Shown here: piece by piece, positions 8,783 to 15,576 of the stretch | Position numbering within the stretch: the first letter of the stretch is position 1 | Layout: every line of letters begins with the position of its first letter | From: an uncultured Lachnospiraceae bacterium | GTDB taxonomy: Bacteria; Bacillota; Clostridia; Lachnospirales; Lachnospiraceae | Assembly (NCBI GenBank): GCA_910585995.1 | Contig: CAJUGG010000015.1 | Coordinates: 1 to 27,913, forward strand | Length of the DNA: 27,913 nt | Direction: 5' to 3' | The notes under the pieces: generated by a model | What the model was told of the DNA's origin: nothing | Databases searched by the model: none | What the model saw: the letters and a program-made list of their open reading frames with translations, nothing else | Position numbers and translations under genes: made by a program

Positions 8783-8816
8783 ATCATAATGTTGTAGAAA
8801 AAGAAACATCAGTTCG
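8783..8816 (-). promoter_or_regulatory. SOS-box-like site and weak promoter for the DUF4132 gene
   Basis: On the minus strand CGAACTGATGTTTC (8803-8816) matches the Bacillus LexA consensus CGAACRNRYGTTYC at all but one position. A possible -10, TATGAT, lies at 8783-8788, with a poor -35 overlapping the box. That places the box where a repressor would block RNA polymerase. The same CGAAC-N4-GTTT core occurs in the lexA promoter, but one intragenic match also occurs at 24906-24919, so chance cannot be excluded. Confidence 0.45.
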
Positions 8817-8824
8817 TATTATTT

Positions 8825-8883
8825 TCTCAGAGAAAGCAAAGGTGCCCCGTCCTGTAACCTAAAGTTACAATACGAGGCGCCTT
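8825..8883 (-). terminator. Rho-independent terminator of the atp operon
   Basis: On the minus strand the arms AAGGCGCC (8876-8883) and GGCACCTT (8839-8846) close a long hairpin that continues through TGTAAC/GTTACA to a short loop. TTTGCTTTCT follows. It lies directly after the atpC stop codon and separates the operon from the DUF4132 gene transcribed in the same direction. Confidence 0.85.
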
Positions 8884-8889
8884 GATCTG

Positions 8890-9303
8890 TTATCTTACAA
8901 ATTTTTCCGTCTCCTTTAACCGCACCAGTGCTCTGGCGATGGCGGCCTGGGTCATGTGAAACTCCTGGATGCTCTGCTTTTGTCTGAGCCGCTCTTGTGC
9001 TCTCTCTAAAGCTTCTTGTGCGCGGTTTTTGTCCACTTCTTCCGGCTTCTCTACGGAGTCTGCCAGAAGCAGTGCGCGGTTGTTTGCGATCTGACAGAAG
9101 CCCTGCCCGATGACAGCATATCCCCATGGGGCATCTTCTGAGACCTGCATCCGCATCTCTCCGGATTTGACGGCGATGATCATCTCCTCATGGTGTGCTA
9201 AAACGGCTTTTTCTCCGTCCAGAGCCGGGATGATCAGACAGTGGCAAGGCCCGTCATAGAAGATCCGGCTGCTGGATATAATATTTAAATGAAATGTCGA
9301 CAT
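8890..9303 (-). CDS. atpC: ATP synthase epsilon subunit
   Basis: 137 residues, normal length. The N-terminal beta domain carries GEKAVLAHHEEMIIAVKSGEM, the usual position of the family motif, and the C-terminal two-helix domain (residues ~90-137) is rich in Glu, Gln and Arg. Epsilon sits on the central stalk with gamma in the cytoplasm and can inhibit ATP hydrolysis through its C-terminal helices. GAGGTGA lies six bases before the ATG. It is the last gene of the operon, 22 bp after atpD and directly before the terminator. Confidence 0.95.
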   Translation of the reverse strand: MSTFHLNIISSSRIFYDGPCHCLIIPALDGEKAVLAHHEEMIIAVKSGEMRMQVSEDAPWGYAVIGQGFCQIANNRALLLADSVEKPEEVDKNRAQEALERAQERLRQKQSIQEFHMTQAAIARALVRLKETEKFVR

Positions 9304-9325
9304 CTGTTTTCACCTCAATGAAAGA

Positions 9326-10723
9326 TTAAGAAGATACGATCATAGCTTTTGCCTTCTCCACGACTTCTTCAATGGTTCCTACATTGAAAAATGCAGTCTC
9401 TGGATAGGCATCCATCTCTCCGGATATGATGGCCTGGAAACCATGAATAGTATCTTTTAAAGGCACATATTTTCCCGGTACTCCGGTAAAGTTCTCTGCC
9501 ACATGAAATGGCTGGGACAGAAAACGCTGGATCTTTCTGGCTCTGCTTACAATTAGTTTATCTTCATCAGAGAGTTCTTCCATACCTAAGATCGCAATAA
9601 TATCCTGAAGTTCTTTGTATTTCTGAAGCATCTCCTGTACTTTTCTGGCTGTCTCATAGTGCTCCTCTCCCACCACTTCGATCTCCAAGATACGGGAAGT
9701 GGATTCCAGAGGATCGACTGCCGGATAGATGCCTTGCTCCACAATCTTACGGGAAAGTACAGTGGTGGCATCAAGATGGGCAAATGTGGTCGCCGGCGCC
9801 GGGTCTGTCAGGTCATCGGCTGGTACATAGACTGCCTGAACAGAAGTGACCGAACCCTGTTTTGTGGATGCGATACGCTCCTGCAGTTCGCCCATCTCTG
9901 TGGCCAGAGTAGGCTGGTATCCCACTGCGGAAGGCATGCGTCCCAGGAGTGCCGAAACCTCAGAACCTGCCTGTACAAAACGAAAGATATTGTCAATGAA
10001 CAAAAGTACGTTTTGGTTCATCTGATCACGGAAATATTCTGCCATCGTCAGTCCAGTCTCTGCCACACGCATACGTGCTCCCGGCGGTTCGTTCATCTGT
10101 CCAAATACAAGGGCAGTCTTTTCTAGGACGCCTGACTCTTTCATCTCACTCCACAGATCATTTCCCTCACGGGAACGCTCTCCTACGCCTGTAAAGATCG
10201 AATAACCGCCGTGTTCAGTCGCGATATTGCGGATCAGTTCCTGAATCAATACCGTCTTACCCACACCGGCACCGCCAAACAGGCCGATCTTGCCGCCTTT
10301 GGCATAGGGGGCCAACAGATCAATTACCTTGATTCCGGTCTCTAAGATCTCCACGACAGGACTTTGGTCTTCAAAAGAAGGAGCGTCCTGATGGATACAC
10401 CATTTCTCAGTATCCTCAATCTCTCCTAAGCCGTCTACCGGACGGCCTAAGACATTAAAAAGCCGTCCTAATGTCTTTGTGCCTACAGGAACCATGATAC
10501 CCGCCCCTGTCGATGTCACTTCCATATCACGGCAAAGCCCTTCACTGGCGGTCAACATAATACACCGTACCACATTGCCGCCCAGATGCTTTGCCACTTC
10601 CATCACACACTCTGTCCCGTGGTTGTCTACCAGCAGAGCATCCCTGATCTGCGGAAGCGCGCCCTGCTCAAAGCATACATCCACCACAGGGCCTGATACC
10701 TGTATAATTTTGCCTTTTTCCAT
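9326..10723 (-). CDS. atpD: ATP synthase beta subunit (catalytic)
   Basis: 465 residues, full length. It has the N-terminal barrel (GKIIQVSGPVVDVCFEQG), the Walker A loop GGAGVGKT, the catalytic-Glu region GERSREGNDLWSEM, the Walker B strand NVLLFIDNIFRF, and the DELSDEDKLIV motif (here EELSDEDKLIVSRARKI) that contacts gamma. It catalyses ATP synthesis and hydrolysis in the F1 head. GGAGC lies ten bases upstream of the ATG. The gap to atpG (10724-10799) is filled by two tandem 29-bp hairpin repeats, unlike the tight or overlapping junctions elsewhere in the operon, so translation or mRNA stability of this gene may be set separately. Confidence 0.97.
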   Translation of the reverse strand: MEKGKIIQVSGPVVDVCFEQGALPQIRDALLVDNHGTECVMEVAKHLGGNVVRCIMLTASEGLCRDMEVTSTGAGIMVPVGTKTLGRLFNVLGRPVDGLGEIEDTEKWCIHQDAPSFEDQSPVVEILETGIKVIDLLAPYAKGGKIGLFGGAGVGKTVLIQELIRNIATEHGGYSIFTGVGERSREGNDLWSEMKESGVLEKTALVFGQMNEPPGARMRVAETGLTMAEYFRDQMNQNVLLFIDNIFRFVQAGSEVSALLGRMPSAVGYQPTLATEMGELQERIASTKQGSVTSVQAVYVPADDLTDPAPATTFAHLDATTVLSRKIVEQGIYPAVDPLESTSRILEIEVVGEEHYETARKVQEMLQKYKELQDIIAILGMEELSDEDKLIVSRARKIQRFLSQPFHVAENFTGVPGKYVPLKDTIHGFQAIISGEMDAYPETAFFNVGTIEEVVEKAKAMIVSS

Positions 10724-10742
10724 ATTCTATAAAGCTCCTATT

Positions 10743-10800
10743 AGAGTTCCGCATCTGGCAGATGCTGATTTAGAGTTCCGCATCTGCCAGATGCTGATTT
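10743..10800 (-). repeat. Two tandem 29-bp hairpin repeats between atpG and atpD
   Basis: Units 10743-10771 and 10772-10800 differ only at the central base of the palindrome GCATCTGSCAGATGC (S is G in one copy and C in the other). Read on the minus strand, each unit is AAATCAGC, hairpin, GCGGAACTCT. The last unit runs into AATAGGAGC, the atpD ribosome binding site. The flanks AAATCAGC and GCGGAACTYTAA are the same as those around the ~100-bp repeats in the lexA and DUF4132 leaders, but the hairpin inside is short and unrelated in sequence. Confidence 0.85.
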
Positions 10801-11678
10801 TAAGTCTTGCTTCGTTGCGCGCGGGCGCCGCTGCATACTTCGGTGATTTCCTGGGTGATAGCGGCCTGCCTTGCGCGATTGTACATGATGCGAAGATCGC
10901 GCAGAAGCTCGTCTGCATTGCCCGTTGCTGCTTCCATTGCAATCATTCTGGCATGGTGAACTGTGTAAAAAGCTTCTACCAATGCGCCATAGATAAATCC
11001 AGTAATATAATTCGGAATAATCGTGTTCACAGCTTCCTTGGCTGATGGAATCAGGAAAAATTCCTCCTGATAGACATCCGATGGGATATTGGAAAGTGAT
11101 GGCCGGCGGATCGGCAGCAGCCTTTTATCTTCCGGAATACTTACCATGCTGTTTTCCATCCGCGTGTAGATTACATGGATCTCATCTAATTCCCCGGAAT
11201 CATATTTATCAAGTAATACCTCACTGATCCAGCGCGCCCGGCTAAATGTAGGATTTTGCACCGTATACTGAAAGCTCTCCTCTACGTGGATGTGCTTGTT
11301 GATAAAATACTGACGCCCTAACTCTCCCACTACAAAAAGCTGTACCTGATTTTCCCGGTTATCTAAAAACTGCTGCGCCATCTTTAGGATATTATGGTTG
11401 TAAGCGCCCGCAAGTCCTTTGTCTCCTGTGATGACCAACAACCCGATCTTATGACGCTCCATATTTGGTTTTTCAAAATATTTGTGCTCCATCTCCGGCA
11501 AATGTCTGAGGATTCGCTCGATGGTGGACTGAAGCGTATAAAAATAAGGTTCGGTTGCCTCCAATGCCTGTTTGGCCTTGCGCATCTTGGTGGAAGAGAT
11601 CATATACATAGCATTAGTGATCTTTCTGGTATCCTCAATGCTTTTGATTCTGCTCTGAATCTCTCGAAGACCTGCCAT
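10800..11678 (-). CDS. atpG: ATP synthase gamma subunit (rotor shaft)
   Basis: 292 residues, normal length. The N-terminus MAGLREIQSRIKSIEDTRKI is the typical gamma coiled-coil start, followed by the Rossmann-like middle (LLVITGDKGLAGAYN) and the C-terminal helix (YNRARQAAITQEITEVCSGA) that enters the alpha/beta head. Gamma couples rotation of the membrane c ring to the catalytic sites. Its ATG overlaps the stop codon of the delta-alpha gene (TAATG), indicating translational coupling. The C-terminus ends in a basic tail, ARAQRSKT. Confidence 0.96.
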   Translation of the reverse strand: MAGLREIQSRIKSIEDTRKITNAMYMISSTKMRKAKQALEATEPYFYTLQSTIERILRHLPEMEHKYFEKPNMERHKIGLLVITGDKGLAGAYNHNILKMAQQFLDNRENQVQLFVVGELGRQYFINKHIHVEESFQYTVQNPTFSRARWISEVLLDKYDSGELDEIHVIYTRMENSMVSIPEDKRLLPIRRPSLSNIPSDVYQEEFFLIPSAKEAVNTIIPNYITGFIYGALVEAFYTVHHARMIAMEAATGNADELLRDLRIMYNRARQAAITQEITEVCSGARAQRSKT

Positions 11679-13696
11679 TATTTCACCACCTGACTTTTAT
11701 ATTCCTTTACTGCCTCTATAATCCGCTTCAGCAGATTTTCGTCAAGTGTATGCATCCGCTCGATCTCTTCCCCAAGCTCTTTATGCTTCTCATCGAACCA
11801 GTCGAGAAGGGATCTTTGGAATTTTTTCATCTCTTTTGTTGGAATATCCAGTAAAAGACGCTGGTTGGCTGCACAGAGTGTCAGTACCTGCTCATGCAAG
11901 GACATAGGTTCTCCTAATGGCTGCTTTAACAGTTCCATCAGTCCTTTTCCATACTGTAGCTGTTCTTTGGTTACGGCGTCCAGATCAGAACTAAACTGTG
12001 TAAAGACTTCCATCTCCCGGTACTGTGCCAGGTCAATACGGATACTGCCTGCTGCTTTTTTCATCGCCTTCGTCTGTGCTGCACCGCCCACACGGGAGAC
12101 AGAAAGTCCCACGTTGACAGCAGGTCTCATGCCGGCATTGAACAGATCACTCTCTAAAAAGATCTGTCCGTCGGTGATGGAGATCACATTGGTCGGGATA
12201 TAGGCAGATACATCTCCTGCCTGCGTCTCGATAATTGGAAGGGCTGTAATCGAACCGCCTCCCAATTCGTCGCTTAAGCGGCTGGAACGCTCCAAAAGCC
12301 TCGAATGGAGGTAAAATACATCGCCTGGATAGGCCTCACGTCCCGGAGAACGCTCCAAAAGCAGGGACAACGAACGATATGCCACCGCATGTTTGGACAG
12401 GTCATCATAGACGATCAGCACGTCCTGTCCGCGATACATAAAATATTCTGCCAGCGCCGTGCCGGAGTAAGGAGCAATATACTGAAGCGATGCCGCCTCG
12501 CTGGCTGTGGAGGATAAGACAATCGTATACTCCATAGCGCCGTGAGATTCTAATGTATGCACCAGTTTGGCAACCGTCGAAGCCTTCTGCCCGATAGCCA
12601 CATAGATACAGATGACATGTTTGCCCTTTTGGTTTAAGATCGTATCGGTCGCGATGGAAGTCTTGCCTGTCTGACGGTCTCCGATGATCAGCTCTCTTTG
12701 TCCGCGCCCGATCGGGAACATAGAATCAATCGCTAAGATACCGGTCTCTAGTGGTGTATCCACAGATTTTCGGTCAACGATTCCAGGCGCTTTTTCTTCT
12801 ACCGGACGATAGTCAGAAACTTCGATAGGGCCTTTTCCGTCGATTGGTGCACCCAAAGCATCGACTACCCTGCCAAGATAAGCGTCTCCCACTGGAATAC
12901 CAGCCATACGTCCGGTACGAACTGCTTTGCTGCCCTCTTCGATACCTGTCTCTTTTCCTAAGAGGATACAGCCAATCTCGTCTTTTCGGATATCTTGTAC
13001 CATTCCCTTTAAGCCATTTTCAAAGATAATGACTTCTCCGTACATGGCATGATCCACTCCGTCAATATAGGCGATTCCGTCACCGACCCGGCTGACCACT
13101 CCGATCTCCTGACTCTGAATATCCACATCTTCCAAGCTTCCTTTTAGGATGCTGATAATCCCTTTTTGTGCCAGCAAAGAATCGGTCTCTGTCACATCCA
13201 GAGAGCGAATCCTCTCTTCTAACATCCGCTTTCTTCCTGCCTCACTCCAGTCATATTCCTGACTGCCAGCCCGCAGGATAAAACCGCTGCCAAGGGATGG
13301 ATTCTCTTTTTTCTCCATCTTCAGAACCCGGCCCGGATATTTTTGTTTTAAAAAATGCTCGATGCCCGCATATTGTTTTTCGTCAGGAGCTGTGACATAC
13401 TCCAGGACACAGATAAGAGGTTTTTGCTCTTCTTTTGGCTTTCTCGTATAGTCCTGTAAAATCTCAGCCAGAGAACTCAGTGTCCCATCCTGTGCCAAGG
13501 TCAGTAAAAATGCTCTTGTTGCCTGCGGGAAAATTTTTTGTATAATCGTCTCTTTTTTTTCTTTTGCAACAGCAGGATTTTCCAGTTCAGTCTGAATCTG
13601 CGGAACCGCCTCTAAGATATCCAGAGCAGTCTTCAGCGCTTCCGGCTTGATTTCCATGCGGGTCAGCTGTTCTATATAAAGATCAATGTTTGGCAT
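11678..13696 (-). CDS. atpHA: Fused ATP synthase delta-alpha subunit
   Basis: One open reading frame of 672 residues. Residues 1-~168 are a delta (OSCP) subunit: helical N-terminal domain, then the family end NPSLGSGFILRAGSQEYDWS and RMLEERIRSL. Residues ~175-672 are alpha: VGDGIAYIDGVDHAMYGEV, the Walker A loop GDRQTGKT at ~339-346, ALPIIETQAGDVSAYIPTNV, and the full C-terminal bundle. Alpha is normally ~500 residues, so both parts are essentially complete. In most bacteria atpH and atpA are separate adjacent genes; here no stop lies between them. The ATG at 13694-13696 has AGGTGAG upstream, and the gene overlaps atpF by 14 bp. Since F1 contains three alpha and one delta, processing, internal initiation or an altered stator is implied. 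An in-frame GTG at 13126 behind AAAAGGAAG is a candidate internal start. Confidence 0.9.
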   Translation of the reverse strand: MPNIDLYIEQLTRMEIKPEALKTALDILEAVPQIQTELENPAVAKEKKETIIQKIFPQATRAFLLTLAQDGTLSSLAEILQDYTRKPKEEQKPLICVLEYVTAPDEKQYAGIEHFLKQKYPGRVLKMEKKENPSLGSGFILRAGSQEYDWSEAGRKRMLEERIRSLDVTETDSLLAQKGIISILKGSLEDVDIQSQEIGVVSRVGDGIAYIDGVDHAMYGEVIIFENGLKGMVQDIRKDEIGCILLGKETGIEEGSKAVRTGRMAGIPVGDAYLGRVVDALGAPIDGKGPIEVSDYRPVEEKAPGIVDRKSVDTPLETGILAIDSMFPIGRGQRELIIGDRQTGKTSIATDTILNQKGKHVICIYVAIGQKASTVAKLVHTLESHGAMEYTIVLSSTASEAASLQYIAPYSGTALAEYFMYRGQDVLIVYDDLSKHAVAYRSLSLLLERSPGREAYPGDVFYLHSRLLERSSRLSDELGGGSITALPIIETQAGDVSAYIPTNVISITDGQIFLESDLFNAGMRPAVNVGLSVSRVGGAAQTKAMKKAAGSIRIDLAQYREMEVFTQFSSDLDAVTKEQLQYGKGLMELLKQPLGEPMSLHEQVLTLCAANQRLLLDIPTKEMKKFQRSLLDWFDEKHKELGEEIERMHTLDENLLKRIIEAVKEYKSQVVK

Positions 13697-14168
13697 GTGT
13701 CTCACCTGCTTTTGTTAAAAAATTATCATACAGTGCACCATCGCTGCCCGAAGACCGCATCGACGTCACCGCTGCATCTAAGATCAAAGAACGGATCTCC
13801 TGCTCTGCTTTTCCCACAATCCGTTCCTTTTGCAGATTGGCTTCTTTTTTAGAAGTCTCCATAATCTGGTCTGCCTGTTCCTTAGCATCCGCCAGGATCC
13901 GGTCATATTCCGCTCTTGCCTTTTCCTGCGCTTCTAGGACCGCTTGTTCCTTTTCCTGTTCAATCTGTGCCTGATACGCTGCACATCTGTCTTTTTCTTC
14001 CTTAGCCTCTGCCTGAAGCTTCTCTGCCTGTGCATAACGGGACGAGATGGCTTCTTCTCTCTTTTGGATCACTCCATTGATCGGTTTAAACAAAAATTTC
14101 TTAATCAAAAAAAACCAGATCAAAAGATTGATAACTGTCCAGAGCAGATTTATATCTAGTCTTAACAT
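13683..14168 (-). CDS. atpF: ATP synthase b subunit (peripheral stalk)
   Basis: 161 residues. An N-terminal membrane helix (NLLWTVINLLIWFFLIKKFL, residues ~7-26) is followed by a long charged coiled coil rich in Glu, Lys, Ala and Gln. It anchors the stator and binds delta through its C-terminus. The length is normal and a single b gene is present. The end of the gene overlaps the start of the delta-alpha fusion, so stalk and delta are made together. The start is the ATG 25 bp after the atpE stop; its ribosome binding site is weak (GGAAAGGCGG). Confidence 0.95.
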   Translation of the reverse strand: MLRLDINLLWTVINLLIWFFLIKKFLFKPINGVIQKREEAISSRYAQAEKLQAEAKEEKDRCAAYQAQIEQEKEQAVLEAQEKARAEYDRILADAKEQADQIMETSKKEANLQKERIVGKAEQEIRSLILDAAVTSMRSSGSDGALYDNFLTKAGETHAKH

Positions 14169-14193
14169 ACCAGTATCCGCCTTTCCTCTTTTC

Positions 14194-14418
14194 CTAAGCC
14201 AACAGAATAATGATGAAAAGTGCGGTTACAAAACCGTAGATTGCCGTTGCCTCCGCCAACGCTGCACCAAACACCAACATCTTCATGATCTTTCCCTCTG
14301 CTTCCGGCTGTCTTGCCACCGCTTCTGCTGCTTTTGAGGTAGCGATACCAATACCGATTCCTGCTCCGATTCCTGTAAATACTGCAAGTCCTGCTCCGAT
14401 TGCGATTAATGATGACAT
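14194..14418 (-). CDS. atpE: ATP synthase c subunit (rotor ring)
   Basis: 74 residues, two membrane helices joined by the polar loop ARQPEAEGKI. The ion-binding carboxylate is the Glu in ALAEATAIYG. Compared with sodium-binding c subunits such as that of Ilyobacter (Gln in GVGQGYA, Ser after the Glu), this protein has Ile at the Gln position (GIGIGIA) and Ala after the Glu, which favours protons as the coupling ion; Thr and Tyr of that site are kept. There is no sign of a second c gene. It sits between atpB and atpF with 25-bp gaps. Confidence 0.95.
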   Translation of the reverse strand: MSSLIAIGAGLAVFTGIGAGIGIGIATSKAAEAVARQPEAEGKIMKMLVFGAALAEATAIYGFVTALFIIILLA

Positions 14419-14443
14419 ATTTTTCTTCTCCTTTTCTCTTTTT

Positions 14444-15127
14444 TTAATCTAATGCTTCTTTTATATACAATCCTGTCAAAAAGACAAATACATACGCCTG
14501 AATCAGGCCGTCAAACAGATCAAAATACAGACTGAACACCACCGGTATACCAATTGGCAGCGGCAGAACTGTCTCAATCAGTTTCATAATGACGAATGCG
14601 CCGATCACATTGCCAAAGAGACGCATACACAGAGATAACGGCTTAATAAAGATTTCTAAAATATTGATCGGAGTCACCAAAAGCACCGGTTCAGTAAATC
14701 CTTTCAGCCATTTTTTGACGCCCTTTTTCCGGATGCCCGCAGCCTCCACCAACAGAATACTCATAATTGCCAGAGCTGCTGTCACATTCATGTCCTTGGT
14801 CGGTGGTTTAAAGCCCAAGATTCCGATCAAGTTGGCAATACCCAGATACAAAAGTACCGAGGTCAGATATGGCGCATAACATTTTCCCTCGTCCCCGACA
14901 ATACCTTCTCCGATCCCCTGCAGCCAAGTCACTGCCTGCTCCAGCATCAGCTGTCCACGGCCTGGATGTTCGACCTTCAAGTTCCGCGTCAGCAAGATGG
15001 ATACCAGCACCACAAAGGCCATAATGATCCAGGTAACGACGACAGATTCCGAGATTCCGACACCACCGACTGTAAAGACCGTCTCGCAGTTCAGTTCTTC
15101 CATCAGGGTCTCGCCCAAATTGCCCAT
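14444..15127 (-). CDS. atpB: ATP synthase a subunit (ion channel)
   Basis: 227 residues with five or six membrane helices. The essential Arg is in KPLSLCMRLFGNVIGAF, and the conserved C-terminal helix QAYVFVFLTGLYIKEAL is present. It forms the two half-channels beside the c ring in the cytoplasmic membrane. AAGGAAG precedes the ATG at 15127 by eight bases. This is the first gene of the operon; no atpI precedes it. Confidence 0.96.
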   Translation of the reverse strand: MGNLGETLMEELNCETVFTVGGVGISESVVVTWIIMAFVVLVSILLTRNLKVEHPGRGQLMLEQAVTWLQGIGEGIVGDEGKCYAPYLTSVLLYLGIANLIGILGFKPPTKDMNVTAALAIMSILLVEAAGIRKKGVKKWLKGFTEPVLLVTPINILEIFIKPLSLCMRLFGNVIGAFVIMKLIETVLPLPIGIPVVFSLYFDLFDGLIQAYVFVFLTGLYIKEALD

Positions 15128-15172
15128 AACCGCACTTCCTTTCTTAAAAATTTTTCTTTTTTACTTCTTACT

Positions 15173-15200
15173 ATAATACTACGGTTTCCCAAAATTTCAA
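15173..15200 (-). promoter_or_regulatory. Promoter of the atp operon
   Basis: On the minus strand TTGAAA (15195-15200) and TATTAT (15173-15178) are separated by 16 bp, in a strongly AT-rich stretch about 45 bases before the atpB start codon. The region from here to 15285 holds no gene and separates the atp operon from the divergent lexA promoter. Confidence 0.55.
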
Positions 15201-15285
15201 TGTCGTTTTTTACAATTTTTTTTCAATATTTTACATTTTTATGACAATATTTCGCAAAAAATTTTTATGTTACCCGAATATTTGT

Positions 15286-15332
15286 TTGCTTTTTAAAACA
15301 AATCATGTTATAATAAGAAAAACTAACGTTCG
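15286..15332 (+). promoter_or_regulatory. lexA promoter with SOS box
   Basis: TTGCTT (15286-15291), a 17-bp spacer and TATAAT (15309-15314) form a good sigma-A promoter. AAAACTAACGTTCG at 15319-15332 covers the expected start point; its reverse complement begins CGAAC-N4-GTTT and matches the palindrome CGAAC-N4-GTTCG at 8 of 10 positions. LexA binding here would give the usual negative autoregulation. The leader RNA from this promoter to the lexA start would be about 255 bases, unusually long, and contains the two structured repeats. Confidence 0.6.
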
Positions 15333-15348
15333 AGTCGTATCTGCGGAG

Positions 15349-15556
15349 CTTTAAAAATCAGCAAAATTTCATAAAAAGCCCGGAAGGATTTTTGAACGCA
15401 AAGCGGGCAAAAATTCTTCCAGTGCAGGGGCTTTTTATAAACTGTAGCGGAACTTTAAAAATCAGCGGAAGTTCATAAAAAGCCCGGAAGGATTTTTGAA
15501 CGCAAAGCGGGCAAAAATTCTTCCAGTGCAGGGGCTTTTTATAAACTGTAGCGGAA
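15349..15556 (+). repeat. Structured leader repeat, two tandem 104-bp copies upstream of lexA
   Basis: Copies 15349-15452 and 15453-15556 differ at only 3 of 104 positions, all near the 5' edge. In copy 2 the outer stem pairs 15470-15485 with 15532-15547 (16 bp, one mismatch), and the inner stem pairs 15486-15498 with 15512-15524 around the loop AACGCAAAGCGGG, with a one-sided bulge at 15525-15531. Each unit begins CTTTAAAAATCAGC and ends TGTAGCGGAA. The array ends against the lexA ribosome binding site (GCGGAACTTTAATTAGGAGG). A homologous single copy precedes the DUF4132 gene at 8651-8762. It could be a cis-acting RNA element or a mobile palindromic repeat. Confidence 0.9.
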
Positions 15557-15576
15557 CTTTAATTAGGAGGTTTATT

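Noticed and set aside
10479..11045. 188-codon plus-strand frame across the atpD start, the tandem hairpins and atpG
   Set aside because: It is antisense to two ATP synthase genes and is an artefact of their codon use.
15371..15440. The lexA leader repeat as a CRISPR array or an ordinary terminator
   Set aside because: There are only two copies, with no short repeat-spacer alternation; the homologous copy before the DUF4132 gene lacks the T-run needed for termination.
15496..15576. In-frame N-terminal extension of LexA through the second leader repeat
   Set aside because: It would translate a repeat hairpin, has no ribosome binding site, and the ATG at 15577 with TTAGGAGG gives a LexA of normal start and length.
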